A stretch of 50,352 nt of DNA from Mesostigma viride (taxonomy: Eukaryota; Streptophyta; Mesostigmatophyceae; Mesostigmatales; Mesostigmataceae), in assembly GCA_009746045.1 (NCBI GenBank), contig RPFO01001249.1, positions 1 through 50,352 of the forward strand. Reading direction: 5' to 3'. Below are positions 10,998 through 21,372 of this stretch, piece after piece (position 1 is the first letter of the stretch; every line of letters begins with the position of its first letter). Position numbers and translations under genes: made by a program. The notes beneath the pieces are model-generated. The model did not search any database. It worked only from the letters and a program-made list of their open reading frames with translations, and was not told where the DNA came from.

Positions 10998-11266
10998 AAA
11001 GTCGAGCCCAATGATGATGTCCGCTGCGCCCAGCGGTGCGATGGTCGCAGCCAGGTCGAACGGGGTGCCTTGCAGCACACCTTTGATATCTGCCAGACCG
11101 GGCGATTGGTGTTGGCGACCATCCGAGTGGGTCAGATGCACGGCCGTCCGGTGTGGGGGCTGGGCGTCAGGCCCAGCCGGCGCACCAGTGCCGCGTTGAT
11201 GAAGGACGTGGAAGCGCCTGTGTCGACCAAAAACTTGACATCCATGACGGTTGGTTGGCCGTGTCT
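10998..11266 (-). pseudogene. Retropepsin (aspartic protease) relic of LTR element
   Basis: On the minus strand, GQPTVMDVKFLVDTGASTSFINAA begins at about 11257 (DTGAS active site), and a second block ending ADIIIGLDF is at about 11022-10998. The first frame stops at a TGA after RRLGLTPSPHTGRPC, and the second block lies in another frame, so the gene is broken. DTGAS plus a C-terminal DIIIGLDF is the normal retropepsin signature. Upstream it would have been continuous with gag but is cut off by the insertion at 11267-11712. Confidence 0.75.
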
Positions 11267-11712
11267 GAATATATTATTACATTCTCATATATAAAATATC
11301 CCATTACCGCCAACGGTACCCTATATAAAACCACTAGTGCTAGACGCCTAATAGTAATTTCCCATTACCGCCAACGGCGTCTATGCATGGGGTCAGTGTA
11401 TGATTCCAAACACCCCCCTTACTGCTGATAGCATGATAACAGGGTGACCTGCTACTGTGCAGGACCAATGCACCCTTCGTACTACTGACATCATGATAAC
11501 AGGGTGACCTGCTACTGTGCAGGACCAATGCACCCTTGGTATTTGGTACAGATGTGGGGCAAAACAGACACCCCCCCCTTGCCCTACACAGGTGGGCATT
11601 CTCAGAATGGCTAAGGTGGCCAGCCACTAGGACTGGAAAAGCGCACCGGAGTGAACATATTATAAAAATATAATTATTAGTTAAATATACTTATATATAT
11701 ATATTATAGTAT
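11267..11712. mobile_element. AT-ended insertion between gag and protease
   Basis: About 445 bp separating the gag frame (ending GYEFAAG) from the protease frame, with AT-rich ends rich in TAATATAT. It contains a 60-bp-period direct duplication (11432-11537, unit holding GATAACAGGGTGACCTGC) and two copies of a GGCGGTAATGGGA-type motif. The ends are not well enough defined to name a superfamily; it behaves like a small non-autonomous insertion. Confidence 0.5.
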
Positions 11713-13428
11713 ACTTCCCAGCGGCAAACTCGTAACCGGCCACTGCTGGTGACTCAAAGGTCGCACGCTGTCCGGAGGCTAGTCGATGAGCCTCGATCTC
11801 ATTGACCGCGCGCAGCACGCCCTTGGTAGAACTCATCGCTGGCGGCCGCGGCTGCTGGTGCTGAGTCGTGAACTGCCGGGCCTGCTGGCGCCCGCTCGTC
11901 CGCGTTGCGGGGCTTGTCCCTTGGGCCGGAGGAGTCCGGGCGACTGCCGAACGCCGGGCCTGAAAACCTGGGCTCGGTCTCCCCCGTGCCACGTCCAGCG
12001 TGCCTGCTACGGAGTTTGGGGCAGTCGCGCCTGAGGTGACCCACCTCAAAGCACATGAAGCAACGGGCTTTACTCGCGTCGATGGCGTTGAGGCCATGGT
12101 CAGCGTTCCCGTCCTCCAGGTCATCGGGGGAGTCCTCGTTCCCCTCGCCGTCGTGCGGGGGACCTGATCGGAAGAAACGACGCACCGATGGTGCGCGCCC
12201 GCGAGCCACGACGTCGGCCACCTGCAGAAGATACCTCTGGATATTCAAGATGTCCCACTCCTCCCAAGGGACCTCAGCGTAGTGCTTGAATACCTCGTCC
12301 TGCAGCTCGGGACAGAGTGCCTCGATGAACCTGCTCTTGTACTCATACCAGGTCATGTCGGTCAGATAGGCGGCGCTGGACTCAAACTTGGACAGAAACT
12401 CGCGATATGGGGTGGTCCCCTGGCGCAGCTTGCCGAAGGCGATTCGCTCGTGGAGTACAGCATCTGGGGGCACCAGCTTGCGGCGCACCCGGTCCATCAG
12501 CTCCTCACGGTTTGCGGGTATGACTGGGACGCGATGCTCTCACAGTTCAAGATGCTCACCACCGAGGGGTCCATGCAGGAGTTAACCACAGCGGGATCAG
12601 ATCACGGGTGGCCAGCTGCCAGTTGTGGTGATTGCGCCAGATGGTATACTGCTGTTGCCACATGCGTCCCCATTCGTCACCTCGCGCGGTTTCATGTCCG
12701 CGTGCAGCTTGGGTACATTCTTGAAATTGGGCAACGGTGGGGCCTTTACCGCGTTGGTGATGGGCCCACCGACGTCTACGTGGGGGATGGAGCCGAAGGC
12801 TGGGGGCTGCGACCGGGGGAGAGATCCGGATCTGGTCGGCGTGCCGTGCGTCCGCCGCACCTGTACCGACGAGGGGTGTTCATACCCCGGGTCATCCAAT
12901 GCCACCCTGCTGAAATTCAGGTTGCTGACGACCGCAGGCGAGTGGACCATGCTGCTGTCCTGCGCCCGAGGTCGCTGCGGTTGGGGGACGTGTCGCTGGA
13001 CGGTTGTCTGAGTCCCCTCGTCGTGTGCGGTGGCGCTGCTTCTGTCACCCCCTAGCCGGGCCCGTGGCCTATGAGCTCCAAAGGAAGGGTCCTGTGCCCC
13101 TGGTTCCTCGCCATCCTCCACGGCCCCCTCCAAATCGCCGAATTCGCCCTCTGCCCCGGTGTCCTCCCCGTCATCCTCAGAGTTCCCAACACCATGGGTA
13201 GTAGGGAAGTACTGCCAAAGGACACTCGACGCCTGCCCCGGTATGTTGTGGCCGGCGGAGGTCCCATGGAGCGGCCGCGCCCAGCCCAGGGCTGCGATGG
13301 TCGCTCTGTGGCTGGCAGAGCATGATAACGGTAGTACTGCGTGTTTTCATTCTCGTGCCCTGTCTGCTCAGGATACCGCGGCGGCCACTGTGGTCGTTGC
13401 TGCTGTTGCTGCGGTTGCTGCTGCGGTA

Positions 13429-13470
<42 letters not shown>

Positions 13471-13750
13471 GCTGCTGCTGCTGCCGCTGCTGGAAACCCC
13501 CCTGGAGCATCTCCTGGCTGCGCCCGTCCCCCCCTTGTTCCAACCTGGAGTCTGGACTGTCACCATCTGATGAATCTCTGCGGCCCTGGTCTCTGAATCC
13601 TGGGGAGCCTTCCGCAGGTCTCTCCATGACCTCACCTGTACCTGTCCCTACTTGGACGTGCGGTGGTACCTCTACCACCTCTATACCTTGCTCGTGGTTG
13701 TCTACCTGTTCTATCTCGCTGTTGACAGGTTCTCTCCGTTTTCGTGGCAT
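11713..13750 (-). pseudogene. LTR element gag (left copy), frameshifted
   Basis: ATG at 13750 (MPRKRREPVN). N-terminal low-complexity region with a Gln run from (CAG)n around 13440-13470, an acidic block, then the capsid-like part: NFKNVPKLHADMKPREV, RIAFGKLRQGTTPYREFLSKF and TWYEYKSRFIEALCPELQDEVF, resembling the Retrotrans_gag pattern of Ty3/gypsy. It ends in a CCHC zinc knuckle (12021-12062; C-x2-C-x4-H-x4-C). Frameshifts: around 13130-13250, a G missing near 12687, and an A missing near 12509; the right copy keeps the last two intact. Confidence 0.8.
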
Positions 13751-13877
13751 GGTGCTCGTACCGATACCTTACACAGCAGGCATCACCTCCCCAGGAAGAA
13801 GAGAGAGAGAAAGAGCAACCACGTGCTATGGATCTATGTATATAGAACCTAGTATTACTTCCTAGTAATAGTATCCT

Positions 13878-14216
13878 CTACTGTTTGCTAGGGCCAATGG
13901 TCAACTGAGAGAAGGTAACTGTAACTGCTGTTCCCTCCCCCTGGCTGCTGAGCGTGGGTGTCTTGGAGCATTCACGTGTGATGTGCATCCCCTCAGGCAA
14001 TGGCATGTGTTCCCTAACAAACCTATCTGCATCTGCAATGTTATCAAACCCTTTCCACTTAGCACTAGAGCCTTGGGACAATATCTTATCTTTAATGTGT
14101 TCCTCACAAGTCTTCCAGCTGTAGAATATAGCGGGTCTACCCTTATCCCCGTCGTGAGCTACTGCGTAGTAAGGAAATCCAGACTGTCCACCCTTGTTTA
14201 TTCTACGTCGTGGCAT
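13878..14216 (-). CDS. Small ORF with RNase H1 hybrid-binding / Cauli_VI-like domain
   Basis: Encodes 112 residues, ATG at 14216, stop at 13878, ending 128 bp upstream of the gag ATG on the same strand and inside the LTR element. Residues about 14-70 fit the hybrid-binding domain of RNase H1 and caulimovirus viroplasmin: FPYYAVAHDGDKGRPAIFYSW, then a Cys, SSAKWKGF and ADRFV, corresponding to the known pattern YAV..GR..GI..sW..C...v......kyKgF....eA..Fv. This fold binds RNA/DNA hybrids or dsRNA. No RNase H catalytic domain follows, so it is stand-alone. A role binding the element's nucleic acid during replication is inference. The right-arm LTR copy has lost this part. Confidence 0.75.
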   Translation of the reverse strand: MPRRRINKGGQSGFPYYAVAHDGDKGRPAIFYSWKTCEEHIKDKILSQGSSAKWKGFDNIADADRFVREHMPLPEGMHITRECSKTPTLSSQGEGTAVTVTFSQLTIGPSKQ

Positions 14217-14963
14217 GTTACATCATAGTCTGGCAGCGGCTTGCAAGCAGGAGAGAAAGGGGAAACCCAGGCTACCTCTAATGCAGTGACCTTAAACAAA
14301 CGAGGAGAGAGCACGGAGTGTAGCACAGCACACGCCCCCAGCCTTCCGCGGCAAAGGGGCTATACAATGATTACACGGAGGTAAACACCGTCAACACAGT
14401 CGGCAACAGCCAGACGGTATTCACCCCCACAACATGTAAAACAACGAATGGTCGTCATCCGCGACTTCCATTGGCACCAACGACATTCACAACGAACCTA
14501 TAGAAGCACAACGTATAACAAGAACCCCCTACGCGTGCGGTCCCGGAGAGAAGGCAAGCACGCCAGCTAGCCTTCCACAGGCATCGCTTGTAAAGAAAAG
14601 AACCTATCTAGGGGACGAACCATATTCGATGACGTTAAATCCTCCTGAGCTGGCCGCCACCCGGTGTCGTTGAAGGCAAGCCCTGGCCGCCACTAGGTGT
14701 CGTTGAAAGCAGGAGAGCTGAACGCTATCGTTTACAGCACCTCACCACAGGACTATTGCTAGCCCCGCCGAGTATCCCAGACTGGCCGCTTGCTGGCTAG
14801 GTCGTCGTTGAATCCCTTTACGGGCTGGCCGCCGACCAGTCAGCAGTCGTTGAATTCCGGAACCTCTACCTACGTCAAACTCAGCCTTGGTGTCCTAATT
14901 GGCTCACTAACCCTCTCCGCGAGAGTTAGCTAACCTTTCCAGCACATTTCCTCCGATAATCAG
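14217..14963 (-). promoter_or_regulatory. Long 5' leader of LTR element with four repeated boxes
   Basis: About 750 bp between the 5' LTR and the first ORF. Four boxes with CTGGCCGCC at one end and GTCGTTGAA at the other lie at 14650-14674, 14683-14707, 14782-14812 and 14825-14854, with variable, partly self-complementary middles (for example CACCGGGTG and CACCTAGTG on the element strand). Such leader repeats could serve RNA packaging or dimerisation; that is inference. No primer-binding site could be matched to a tRNA. Confidence 0.55.
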
Positions 14964-15632
14964 TGTTACGTCCCAGCCCAGACACACCTAGCCTGAGCTA
15001 CGTAGCGAAAGACCCTTCTTGCCGGAATTAGGAATAATTCAAGGTAGCCTAACGTAGGTTGCGCTTCACGACGTGAGTCGTGAGATATCTGACATCACGG
15101 CTTGATGCCAAGCTAATTATTACACACTTATAATGGCTAGCAACACCAAGTACAAATGGATAATTGCCCCGGGTTCAATGTGTAGGCGTATTCGCACTTA
15201 TCATTCATCAAACCAAGAGGACGAGACTCTCGTCCTCGGACCAATTTCACCTAGGTCTGCCACTACGCTGGCAAGGGGCGCCGACATGGCGCCGACCTTC
15301 CAAAGCATGCAGTCCACACAGGATCCTCGGGTCAACATCGACCCTCGCCTACAGAATCCACGCATGAGTACAATATCTCAACTAGCTATAAAGTACGCAG
15401 CGCGGCGCGACTGCACCGGCCCCTAGAAGATACACGCATACAACAACCTAGGCCCAAAATAACTGGTCCGAATCACACAAACTGTCATAGTTCCATACAA
15501 AAGTCCTGACCAAGGGACAATTCCCAAATTAAGTCCCGAAATGAGTCCCAAAGTCCTACGGACCATGACAACAAGTCAAACTACATAATTTATTCCATTG
15601 TTACGTCCGTCCGAAAGGGCCGGGACGTAACA
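14964..15632 (-). repeat. 5' LTR (left-arm LTR element)
   Basis: 669 bp, partner of 6775-7443, followed by the TCTAG target duplication at 15633-15637. The first 34 bp on the element strand form a hairpin (TGTTACGTCC ... GGACGTAACA) repeating the LTR terminus. It carries the promoter in a functional element; a TTTATAG in the middle is the only TATA-like string I noticed. Confidence 0.9.
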
Positions 15633-16000
15633 TCTAGGACCCTGATACTACTTTTTTCAACATTGTAGTACATTTTTATAATGTCACACATGTTCTGTCA
15701 TGCCAGAACCGTTCAGCAACCACCTGGCATATCTTGAGGGTCCCTGGATACTAGTTGAAGTAGATTGAACTAGTTTGAACTAGTTTGTACTACCTGTACT
15801 AACTTTGAACTAGTTCGAACTACATCTGAGGCCCATCCAAGGCTGTCAGACCCTCCAGAGAGGGCGTGGCCATCCTGTTTGGCTCCCGCATGTCGACTTG
15901 CACCACTGGGCAACGGTGTAGCGCCTCCAAGGTAGCGGCGCACCTGCATCCCTCCGCTCCCCCAGGCAAAATCAGGGAATCCCGATCGTAAGATCAATCA
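15633..16000 (-). repeat. Outer part of A1 repeat, family A copy 1
   Basis: Continues A1 after the LTR insertion (TSD 15633-15637) and ends at TGATTGATC (element strand), the 5' border of family A copy 1. It contains the 10-bp GAACTAGTTT array with two central units. Confidence 0.8.
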
Positions 16001-16007
16001 GTCTTAT

Positions 16008-16590
16008 CTGGCTACCTACCCAGCGGACCACATCTTCTTCTTACATCTGATTCCCGACTCACCCTCTGATGAGACTCATGGCCACACGGTGAATGATGTG
16101 AACTCAGTACCAGCTGTCACGGAGGAGGAGCAGAGGCTGCATGATGCCCTTTTGGACAGGTTTGCTTCTAATAAATATCTTTGAAGACAAGATGCCACAG
16201 TACCCTCCTGAAGGGCCAATCACTCACGTCATCAAACTCATGGACGGTGCCAGACCCCCTTTTGTTCCCATGTACAGGATGGGGCCAGCAGAGATGGCTG
16301 AGCTGAAGGTGATTCTGACGGGGTTGTTGGAAGCTGGACTCATTCTTCCTGCCAATAGTCCCTTCAGTTCTGGGTGTTTGCTAGTCCCCAAGCATGATGG
16401 TGGATGGCGGTTGTGTATTGACTTGAGGGGCCTGAACAAGGTCACTGTGAAGTCCAAGTACCCACTGCCAAGGATTGATGAGGTGTTGGGACAGCCGGAG
16501 CGTCTTACTTCACCAAGTTTGACCTCAGGCACGCTTTCTGGCAGATCAAGATACCCTACCAGCCGAATGTACTCTAGCACAAGTACATTT
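16008..16590 (+). pseudogene. Ty3/gypsy reverse transcriptase relic
   Basis: Reads SYLATYPADHIFFL and [16 protein letters not shown] in one frame, then shifts to [68 protein letters not shown] and [13 protein letters not shown], then shifts again to [16 protein letters not shown]. These are RT motifs 1-3 of Ty3/gypsy. The catalytic YxDD block and everything downstream are missing. It differs from the LTR element next to it, which has no RT, so it is a separate relic. Confidence 0.85.
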
Positions 16591-18252
16591 TGAGTTTTTC
16601 CAAGTTTCCTGTTTTTTGCTTGTTTCTTTCAAGTTCAGTTTTGCATAAAAAGTGTCCCCATAGCCCCTGGATATCATCTGGAGGTAGTTGAACTAGTATA
16701 TGCAACAATATATTCGGTTGTACTATTTTCTACTACATTCATACTATAATGTACTAAATTGAACTACATCTGAACTAATTCTAACTATGATTGACGCCCC
16801 TGTTACGTCTCCCAACGCTCAATAACAGGTCTGGCCACCATGGGTGACCTCCTAGAGCCATTCATAGCTGCATTTCGTGGATCACCGCACCAAAAAAATT
16901 GTTTTACTTAGCCTTATCAACATGGAAATGAGGGCTTTGGTGTGCAAACATGCATGTGTGCTAAAAATTGCACATTCTGACACTGCGCGAGAGTCTGATG
17001 ATACTTATGGTCCACATCATACTATATGCCAGTACCATGGTCCGCCAGCACTTTTTTTGGTTTTTTGACCCATGAAAATGAAATAAATCATAACTCCTAG
17101 ACCACAACTCCAAACACCCTCAACCAAGATGCCAGGAATATCTACACTTCAAGGGCTTTCATCAGAATATGCAATCATATCACGAGTCCATTTAGTGCCC
17201 TGGATGTTATCTTCAGTCAAAGTTGGACAAAAGACGAACTTTTTCGTGTTAGAAAAAGTTGACCCCCCCCTTTTCTCCGGGGGAGGATTCTAAACACCAA
17301 AATCATGGTTGGATATTTTTATTAGAATGTTCAGGGGTCCTCCAACGGGGGGGGTGCACTCAGAATTGCATTTTACACACGGCACCATGCTCATATTGAC
17401 ACATGACTACGAACACCCCAAATGGAGAAAAATGCCATGCTATACAACTATGCAATATAAATGACCACAATAGAGTGCCAAACCTGCTGGAATCCAAACA
17501 TGACGCCAACTTGCCATCACTGAACGTTATCCCCCAAAGAAGTGCCACAAATTGTGCACCATAATGGCTAATACCCCTCCTAGAGCAGGCATGGAAAGCT
17601 GTTGCAATAACACTATCCTACTCATCAAAAGACATGTCAGGACGTACGAGTTTACCTGCAAACAACGTGCAAACGCATTGCCGTACCTGCCTCGATCATG
17701 ACCTGGCCGGGTTCCGCTGGCCGGCAAGCTCATACGTCACGTATGGAGCTACTAGTGGGAGAGGCGGCCATAGCCGCTCTATCCATGCATCTGTCATCAT
17801 TACCATGTCGAAGATATGTGCAAAGATGACGTCTAACGCGTCCACGTCCCCAGCAAATGGCGCAGCGGACTTTCATAAAGACGCGGGAGGCCCAGGCAGA
17901 CGGAAACTCCCAAGAACCAAAGGAAACCGGCGATACCAAACGGGACATCTCGTCTGACAGTGACTACCAAGACAGAGGTAATAGCCACTGCGTATTTCCT
18001 CAACAGCATAAATCTGATCATTCTTGACGTACCAAAATCATGCATCATCGTTCAGGGGTCATCATCTGACCCATTTCAAGCCGCGGAACCCTAAATTGCC
18101 ACAAAATGGCGCGATGACAGCCATATCTTGCTATGCGCGCGCGCAACGGTAAAAAATGTTAGCAAATGTCACGTGACTGCCTGCAAGAAAGTGGTGGTAT
18201 TTACTGTGCTATGGCGCAATTACCTACCCAACCTATGCATTTTCATTGAGGT
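16591..18252. other. Central spacer without recognisable gene
   Basis: About 1.7 kb, largely AT-rich, between the two divergent A1 repeats. 16660-16800 holds degenerate GAACTA/GTACTA units resembling the array in the A repeats, perhaps a relic of a third YR element end. 16900-17350 has several C- and G-runs but no open frame with family motifs. Nothing else was recognised. Confidence 0.4.
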
Positions 18253-18771
18253 TGATTGATCTTACGATCGGGATTCCCTGATTTTGCCTGGGGGAGCGGA
18301 GGGATGGAGGTGCGCCGCTACCTTGGAGGCGCTACACCGTTGCCCAGTGGTGCAAGTCGACATGCGGGAGCCAAACGGGGTGGCCACGCCCTCTCTGGAG
18401 GGTCTGACAGCCTTGGATGGGCCTCAGATGTAGTTCGAACTAGTTCAAAGTTAGTACAGGTAGTACAAACTAGTTCAAACGAGTTCAAACGAGTTCAATC
18501 TACTTCAACTAGTATCCAGGGACCCTCAAGATATGCCAGGTGGTTGCTGAACGGTTCTGGCATGACAGAACATGTGTGACATCATAAAAATGTAGTACAA
18601 TGTTGAAAAAAGTAGTATCAGGGTCCTAGATCTAGTACAGTAGTATTCTGAGGTCATTCTTACATGGAGCGCCGCGCCAGCGGGGCGCCGCACTTGCGTG
18701 TGTCACGGATGCAACGTTGATGCAATGTATTTCAAGGTGGTGATGGCTGCCAAGCCAGCTTATCAGTTTTC
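18253..18771 (+). repeat. A1 repeat of family A copy 2
   Basis: Uninterrupted A1, 519 bp, from TGATTGATC to TCAGTTTTC. Within it, 18425-18505 holds the GAACTAGTTC array and 18660-18700 a short GC-rich inverted repeat (GGAGCGCCGCGCC ... GGGGCGCC). The left flank (TTTCATTGAGGT) is non-element sequence. Confidence 0.85.
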
Positions 18772-19012
18772 AACACAACTAGAGCAATACTTCACCGTTT
18801 TTGACAAAGTTGGTGTCAAACTAATCGTGAGACAATAGCCGACAACATTTTGACGGTTTTCGCACCAAGTTTTGACGGGTTTGCGCAACGGGAGTAAAAG
18901 TCCGCAAGGTAGAACTGAGTGACAAATTTTCAGTCCGAAATTTTTCTCAGTCTCCAAGATTGCGGAATATTGAGCCTAGTTGTGAGAAATTTCTTCATCT
19001 TTGAATTCTATA

Positions 19013-19726
19013 ATGGCTAGTGATCACGAAGACACCACCCTTGAGGCAGTAGACCGAGATTTCTTATTAAATGTAAAAAAATCGTATTTTCAGGGGGGCA
19101 AGGAGCTGTTAACGACTTTGAAGTTCTTGACTGAGTATCTCGGTCCAAACTGGGCCCAAAGGCTTACTACTATGTCTGAGGGTCGTTTGACATCCTTGGG
19201 ACAGTTTCTCAAGACTGCAGGGCTCCAGATTAGTGAGGGGTCAAGTGATTCCGACATGGGTTCCATGTTGTGCAAGGCCATTACTCTAGAGATGAAGAAG
19301 CCCCCAGTGGCCACTGGGGGCAAGGGGAAGACTGGTCCAGCCAGGGGCGAAAGGACCCGAAAGGATCCTCCCAGCAACGGCACCGACGAGGAAGAGGAGG
19401 ACGCGACGAGCTCTGAGGATTTTTTGGACGCGCGCGAGCAGCTGGCCCCTGCTGCTGCTCGCGCCAAGGGAAAGAAGTCTCAGGGCAGGAACCGAAAGCT
19501 GGCAGAGAATGCTGCCCTTCTGGCGGGCGTCCGCGAGCTCATCGGAGCGGAGTTGCAAGCCCTGGCGCGGGGGAAGAGGAGGGACGCGAGGAAAGGGAAG
19601 AGCCAGCGCGAGGACAAGGGGGGCAAGGGCCATCCGAAGAGCAAGCGCCAGGAGAAGAGACGCGCGCGGCGCGGGAGCAGCCCAGGCTCGACAGACACCA
19701 GCAGTGGGAGCGACGAGAGTCGCGGC

Positions 19727-19777
<51 letters not shown>

Positions 19778-20518
19778 TCCGACAGCGAGAGCAGAGGCCG
19801 TGGCAGGGGCAGGGGTGGCGCTCGGTCGCGCCGCGACAAGTCCCGGGAGCGACGTGGGCATGGCAGGGGCCGTTCTGCGGAGCCCAAGGGGCGTCGGGAT
19901 CGCTCGCGCGAGCGTCGCAAGGAGCGGCAGCGGTCCAGCAGCCGGAGCACGAGTCGGGACTCCTCCCAGCGGAGCTCGCGTCGATCGCGGGAGCGTGTGA
20001 GGGAGAGAGACCTGCGCCGAACCACCAAGGGGGTGCGTCTCCCCCGGCGAGCTTTCAAAGTGGCCTGGCGCCTGTTGGTCAAGGACCGCGACGACAGGGT
20101 GCTGCCGCTGCAGGTGCTGGATGCGCGCCAGGTCGCGCACGGGAGCCTGCAGGCCCGCTTGGCCCTTCGCAAGGAGCAGGAGGGCGTTGGGGCTGCACCG
20201 GGAGCCCCCCGCGGGTGGAAGAACAGCACGCACCATCTGGTGTGCAACAACCTGACCTACATCCTGGATGTGGCCATCCAAGAGCTGGGGGAGGATGTGG
20301 TGACGGAGCTGGCCTGCTTCGAGTACCTGGCGCGTGTGGTCGAGGCGTTCCTCATGGTGGAGAAGACCAGCGGCTGGAACAACGGGGCGATGCACCTGCT
20401 GCCACTGGTGGAGGGCAGTACTATTGGAAGCGCAGCAGCCCGGGCAGCGCGGAAGGCGGCTCGCCAGGAGGCGGAGCTGGCATCGGCGGCGGCGGCGGCG
20501 GCCAAAAAGGACAAGTGA
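19013..20518 (+). CDS. Gag-like protein of family A (intact)
   Basis: Encodes 501 residues from ATG 19013 (MASDHEDTTLEAVD). An N-terminal globular block (residues 1-95, with TEYLGPNWAQRL and SLGQFLKTAGLQIS) is also recognisable in family B. Then come an acidic DEEEEDATSSED segment, a Lys/Arg-rich segment, a 14-residue Ser run from (AGC)n (19730-19772), and a long RS/RR-rich domain resembling SR splicing factors. The C-terminal block (about residues 400-501, GWKNSTHHLVCNN, DVAIQELGEDVVTELACFEYLARVV) is conserved in family B gag. No zinc knuckle is seen; the Arg/Ser domain is a plausible RNA-binding replacement. Pol begins at ATG 20551 in the -1 frame, 33 nt after the stop; reinitiation or a -1 shift on the weak slippery AAAAAG near the stop are both possible. 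Confidence 0.8.
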
Positions 20519-20550
20519 GGGGCAGGGGTGTGCTCCCGCTGCCAGTGAAG

Positions 20551-21372
20551 ATGGTCCCCCCGCTCGACCGCAGCCGCCTGCGATCCAACCGCAGGCTGCA
20601 GCGCGCTCTGCGTGCCAGAGCAAGGCTGCGGTGTCAAGAGCGGGCCACAAGGGGCCTGAACTGGCTGTGGGGCAGGACCCGGGAACGGTCCGGTGGACCG
20701 GCGGTGCAGCAGCAGGCTATTACTGCGAGCCCCTGCACCGTCGCCCAAAGGGCCGCCCTACAAGGGATGGAGGATGCTGCCCGCGTCTACAACCGCCGGC
20801 TTACCGCCGTAGCGGAGGCGACAGACACGGGGGACGCAGAGCCCGCGCCATACGGGCCGGGCGGTCAATACGAAATTATTGACCCGGAGAGGCTGGCACT
20901 GCCAAAAGGAGGAGCTGCAGGTAGTGTCAAGCTGCTGGACTGCCTGCCGGAGGCATGGCAGAGGACGTATGAGGACATAAACAACATTCTACAAAGATGC
21001 GACGCGGAGGCGGGGGCGTGGATGCGGCGGGGCCGGGTGTCTCATGGTTGTGCAAGCGATGCGGCGTACGCACGACTGAGCATCAGGCTGGCGGAGACGC
21101 GGATGATCGAGTACAGTGAGGAGGCGCCGCCTGTGGTGAACGGCTGTTTTGCCGTCCCCAAGAAAGACCCCGGGGTTGTGGAGCCCAGCGAACGACGGCA
21201 GCGGTTTATAGGGAATATGGTGCCGTGCAACCGGCGCTTCCTCAAGCCGCCTACCTGTTACCTGCCTAACTTGGGCGAGGTCGCTGAGCTGAGTGTGGGG
21301 GCGCCATGCTATTCGGGCAAGACAGACCTTGACACCTACTATTACCAGCCTTCGACTCCGTCCCCCACGTAG
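20551..21372 (+). pseudogene. pol N-terminus and RT start, family A copy 2, truncated
   Basis: ATG at 20551 (MVPPLDRSRLRSNRRLQ). N-terminal extension, a region with GGQYEIIDPERLALP, then RT motifs NGCFAVPKKDPGVV, RRQRFIGNMVPCNRRF and YSGKTDLDTYYY. At 21346 the coding sequence jumps into LTR gag and stops out of frame at 21372. The VMIDD catalytic motif, RNase H, 2A and YR are missing. Confidence 0.85.

Larger units (their letters stand above)
6775..15632 (-). mobile_element. LTR retrotransposon (Ty3/gypsy-type gag), pol replaced by dead DIRS
   Basis: Two 669-bp LTRs starting TGTTACGTCC and ending GTAACA, a 5-bp target duplication TCTAG, and a purine tract next to the 3' LTR set the borders (8858 bp) and the minus-strand orientation. 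Order: 5' LTR (15632-14964), long leader, hybrid-binding-domain ORF (14216-13878), gag (13750 to about 11713), an insertion, retropepsin relic (about 11257-10998), then 3.5 kb without any RT or integrase that includes a decayed family B DIRS (about 9870-8190), then the 3' LTR. A tRNA primer site starting TGG is not visible next to the 5' LTR. It is non-autonomous as it stands. Confidence 0.85.
424..16000 (-). mobile_element. DIRS-like YR retrotransposon, family A copy 1 (with nested LTR element)
   Basis: Read on the minus strand the order is A1 (16000-15638 and 6774-6629, split by the LTR retrotransposon at 6775-15632), gag, RT, RNase H, 2A, YR, B1 (1167-1022), A2 (1021-504), linker, and a truncated B2 (470-424). 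This split-direct-repeat layout with a tyrosine recombinase is diagnostic of PAT/Ngaro-type DIRS-order elements. The copy is dead, with frameshifts in gag, RT, RNase H and YR and a MITE in gag. Everything from 424 to 12802 recurs inverted at 21347 to about 33711. Confidence 0.85.
18253..21346 (+). mobile_element. DIRS-like YR retrotransposon, family A copy 2 (3'-truncated)
   Basis: A1 (18253-18771), 5' UTR, intact gag (19013-20518) and the start of pol to the RT motif KTDLDTYYY, where it is fused at 21346/21347 to gag of the right-arm LTR element. It lacks the MITE and keeps four residues (LAET at about 21088-21099) that copies 1 and 3 have lost, so it is a distinct, less mutated insertion and not part of the inverted duplication. 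Confidence 0.85.

Noticed and set aside
13560-13600. CTGATGA string, possible hammerhead ribozyme core
   Set aside because: No matching GAAA and helix arrangement around it; it lies opposite the gag coding region.
14930-14963. Primer-binding site next to the 5' LTR
   Set aside because: The element-strand sequence starts CTGATTATCGG, without the TGG expected for a tRNA CCA end; I could not match a tRNA.
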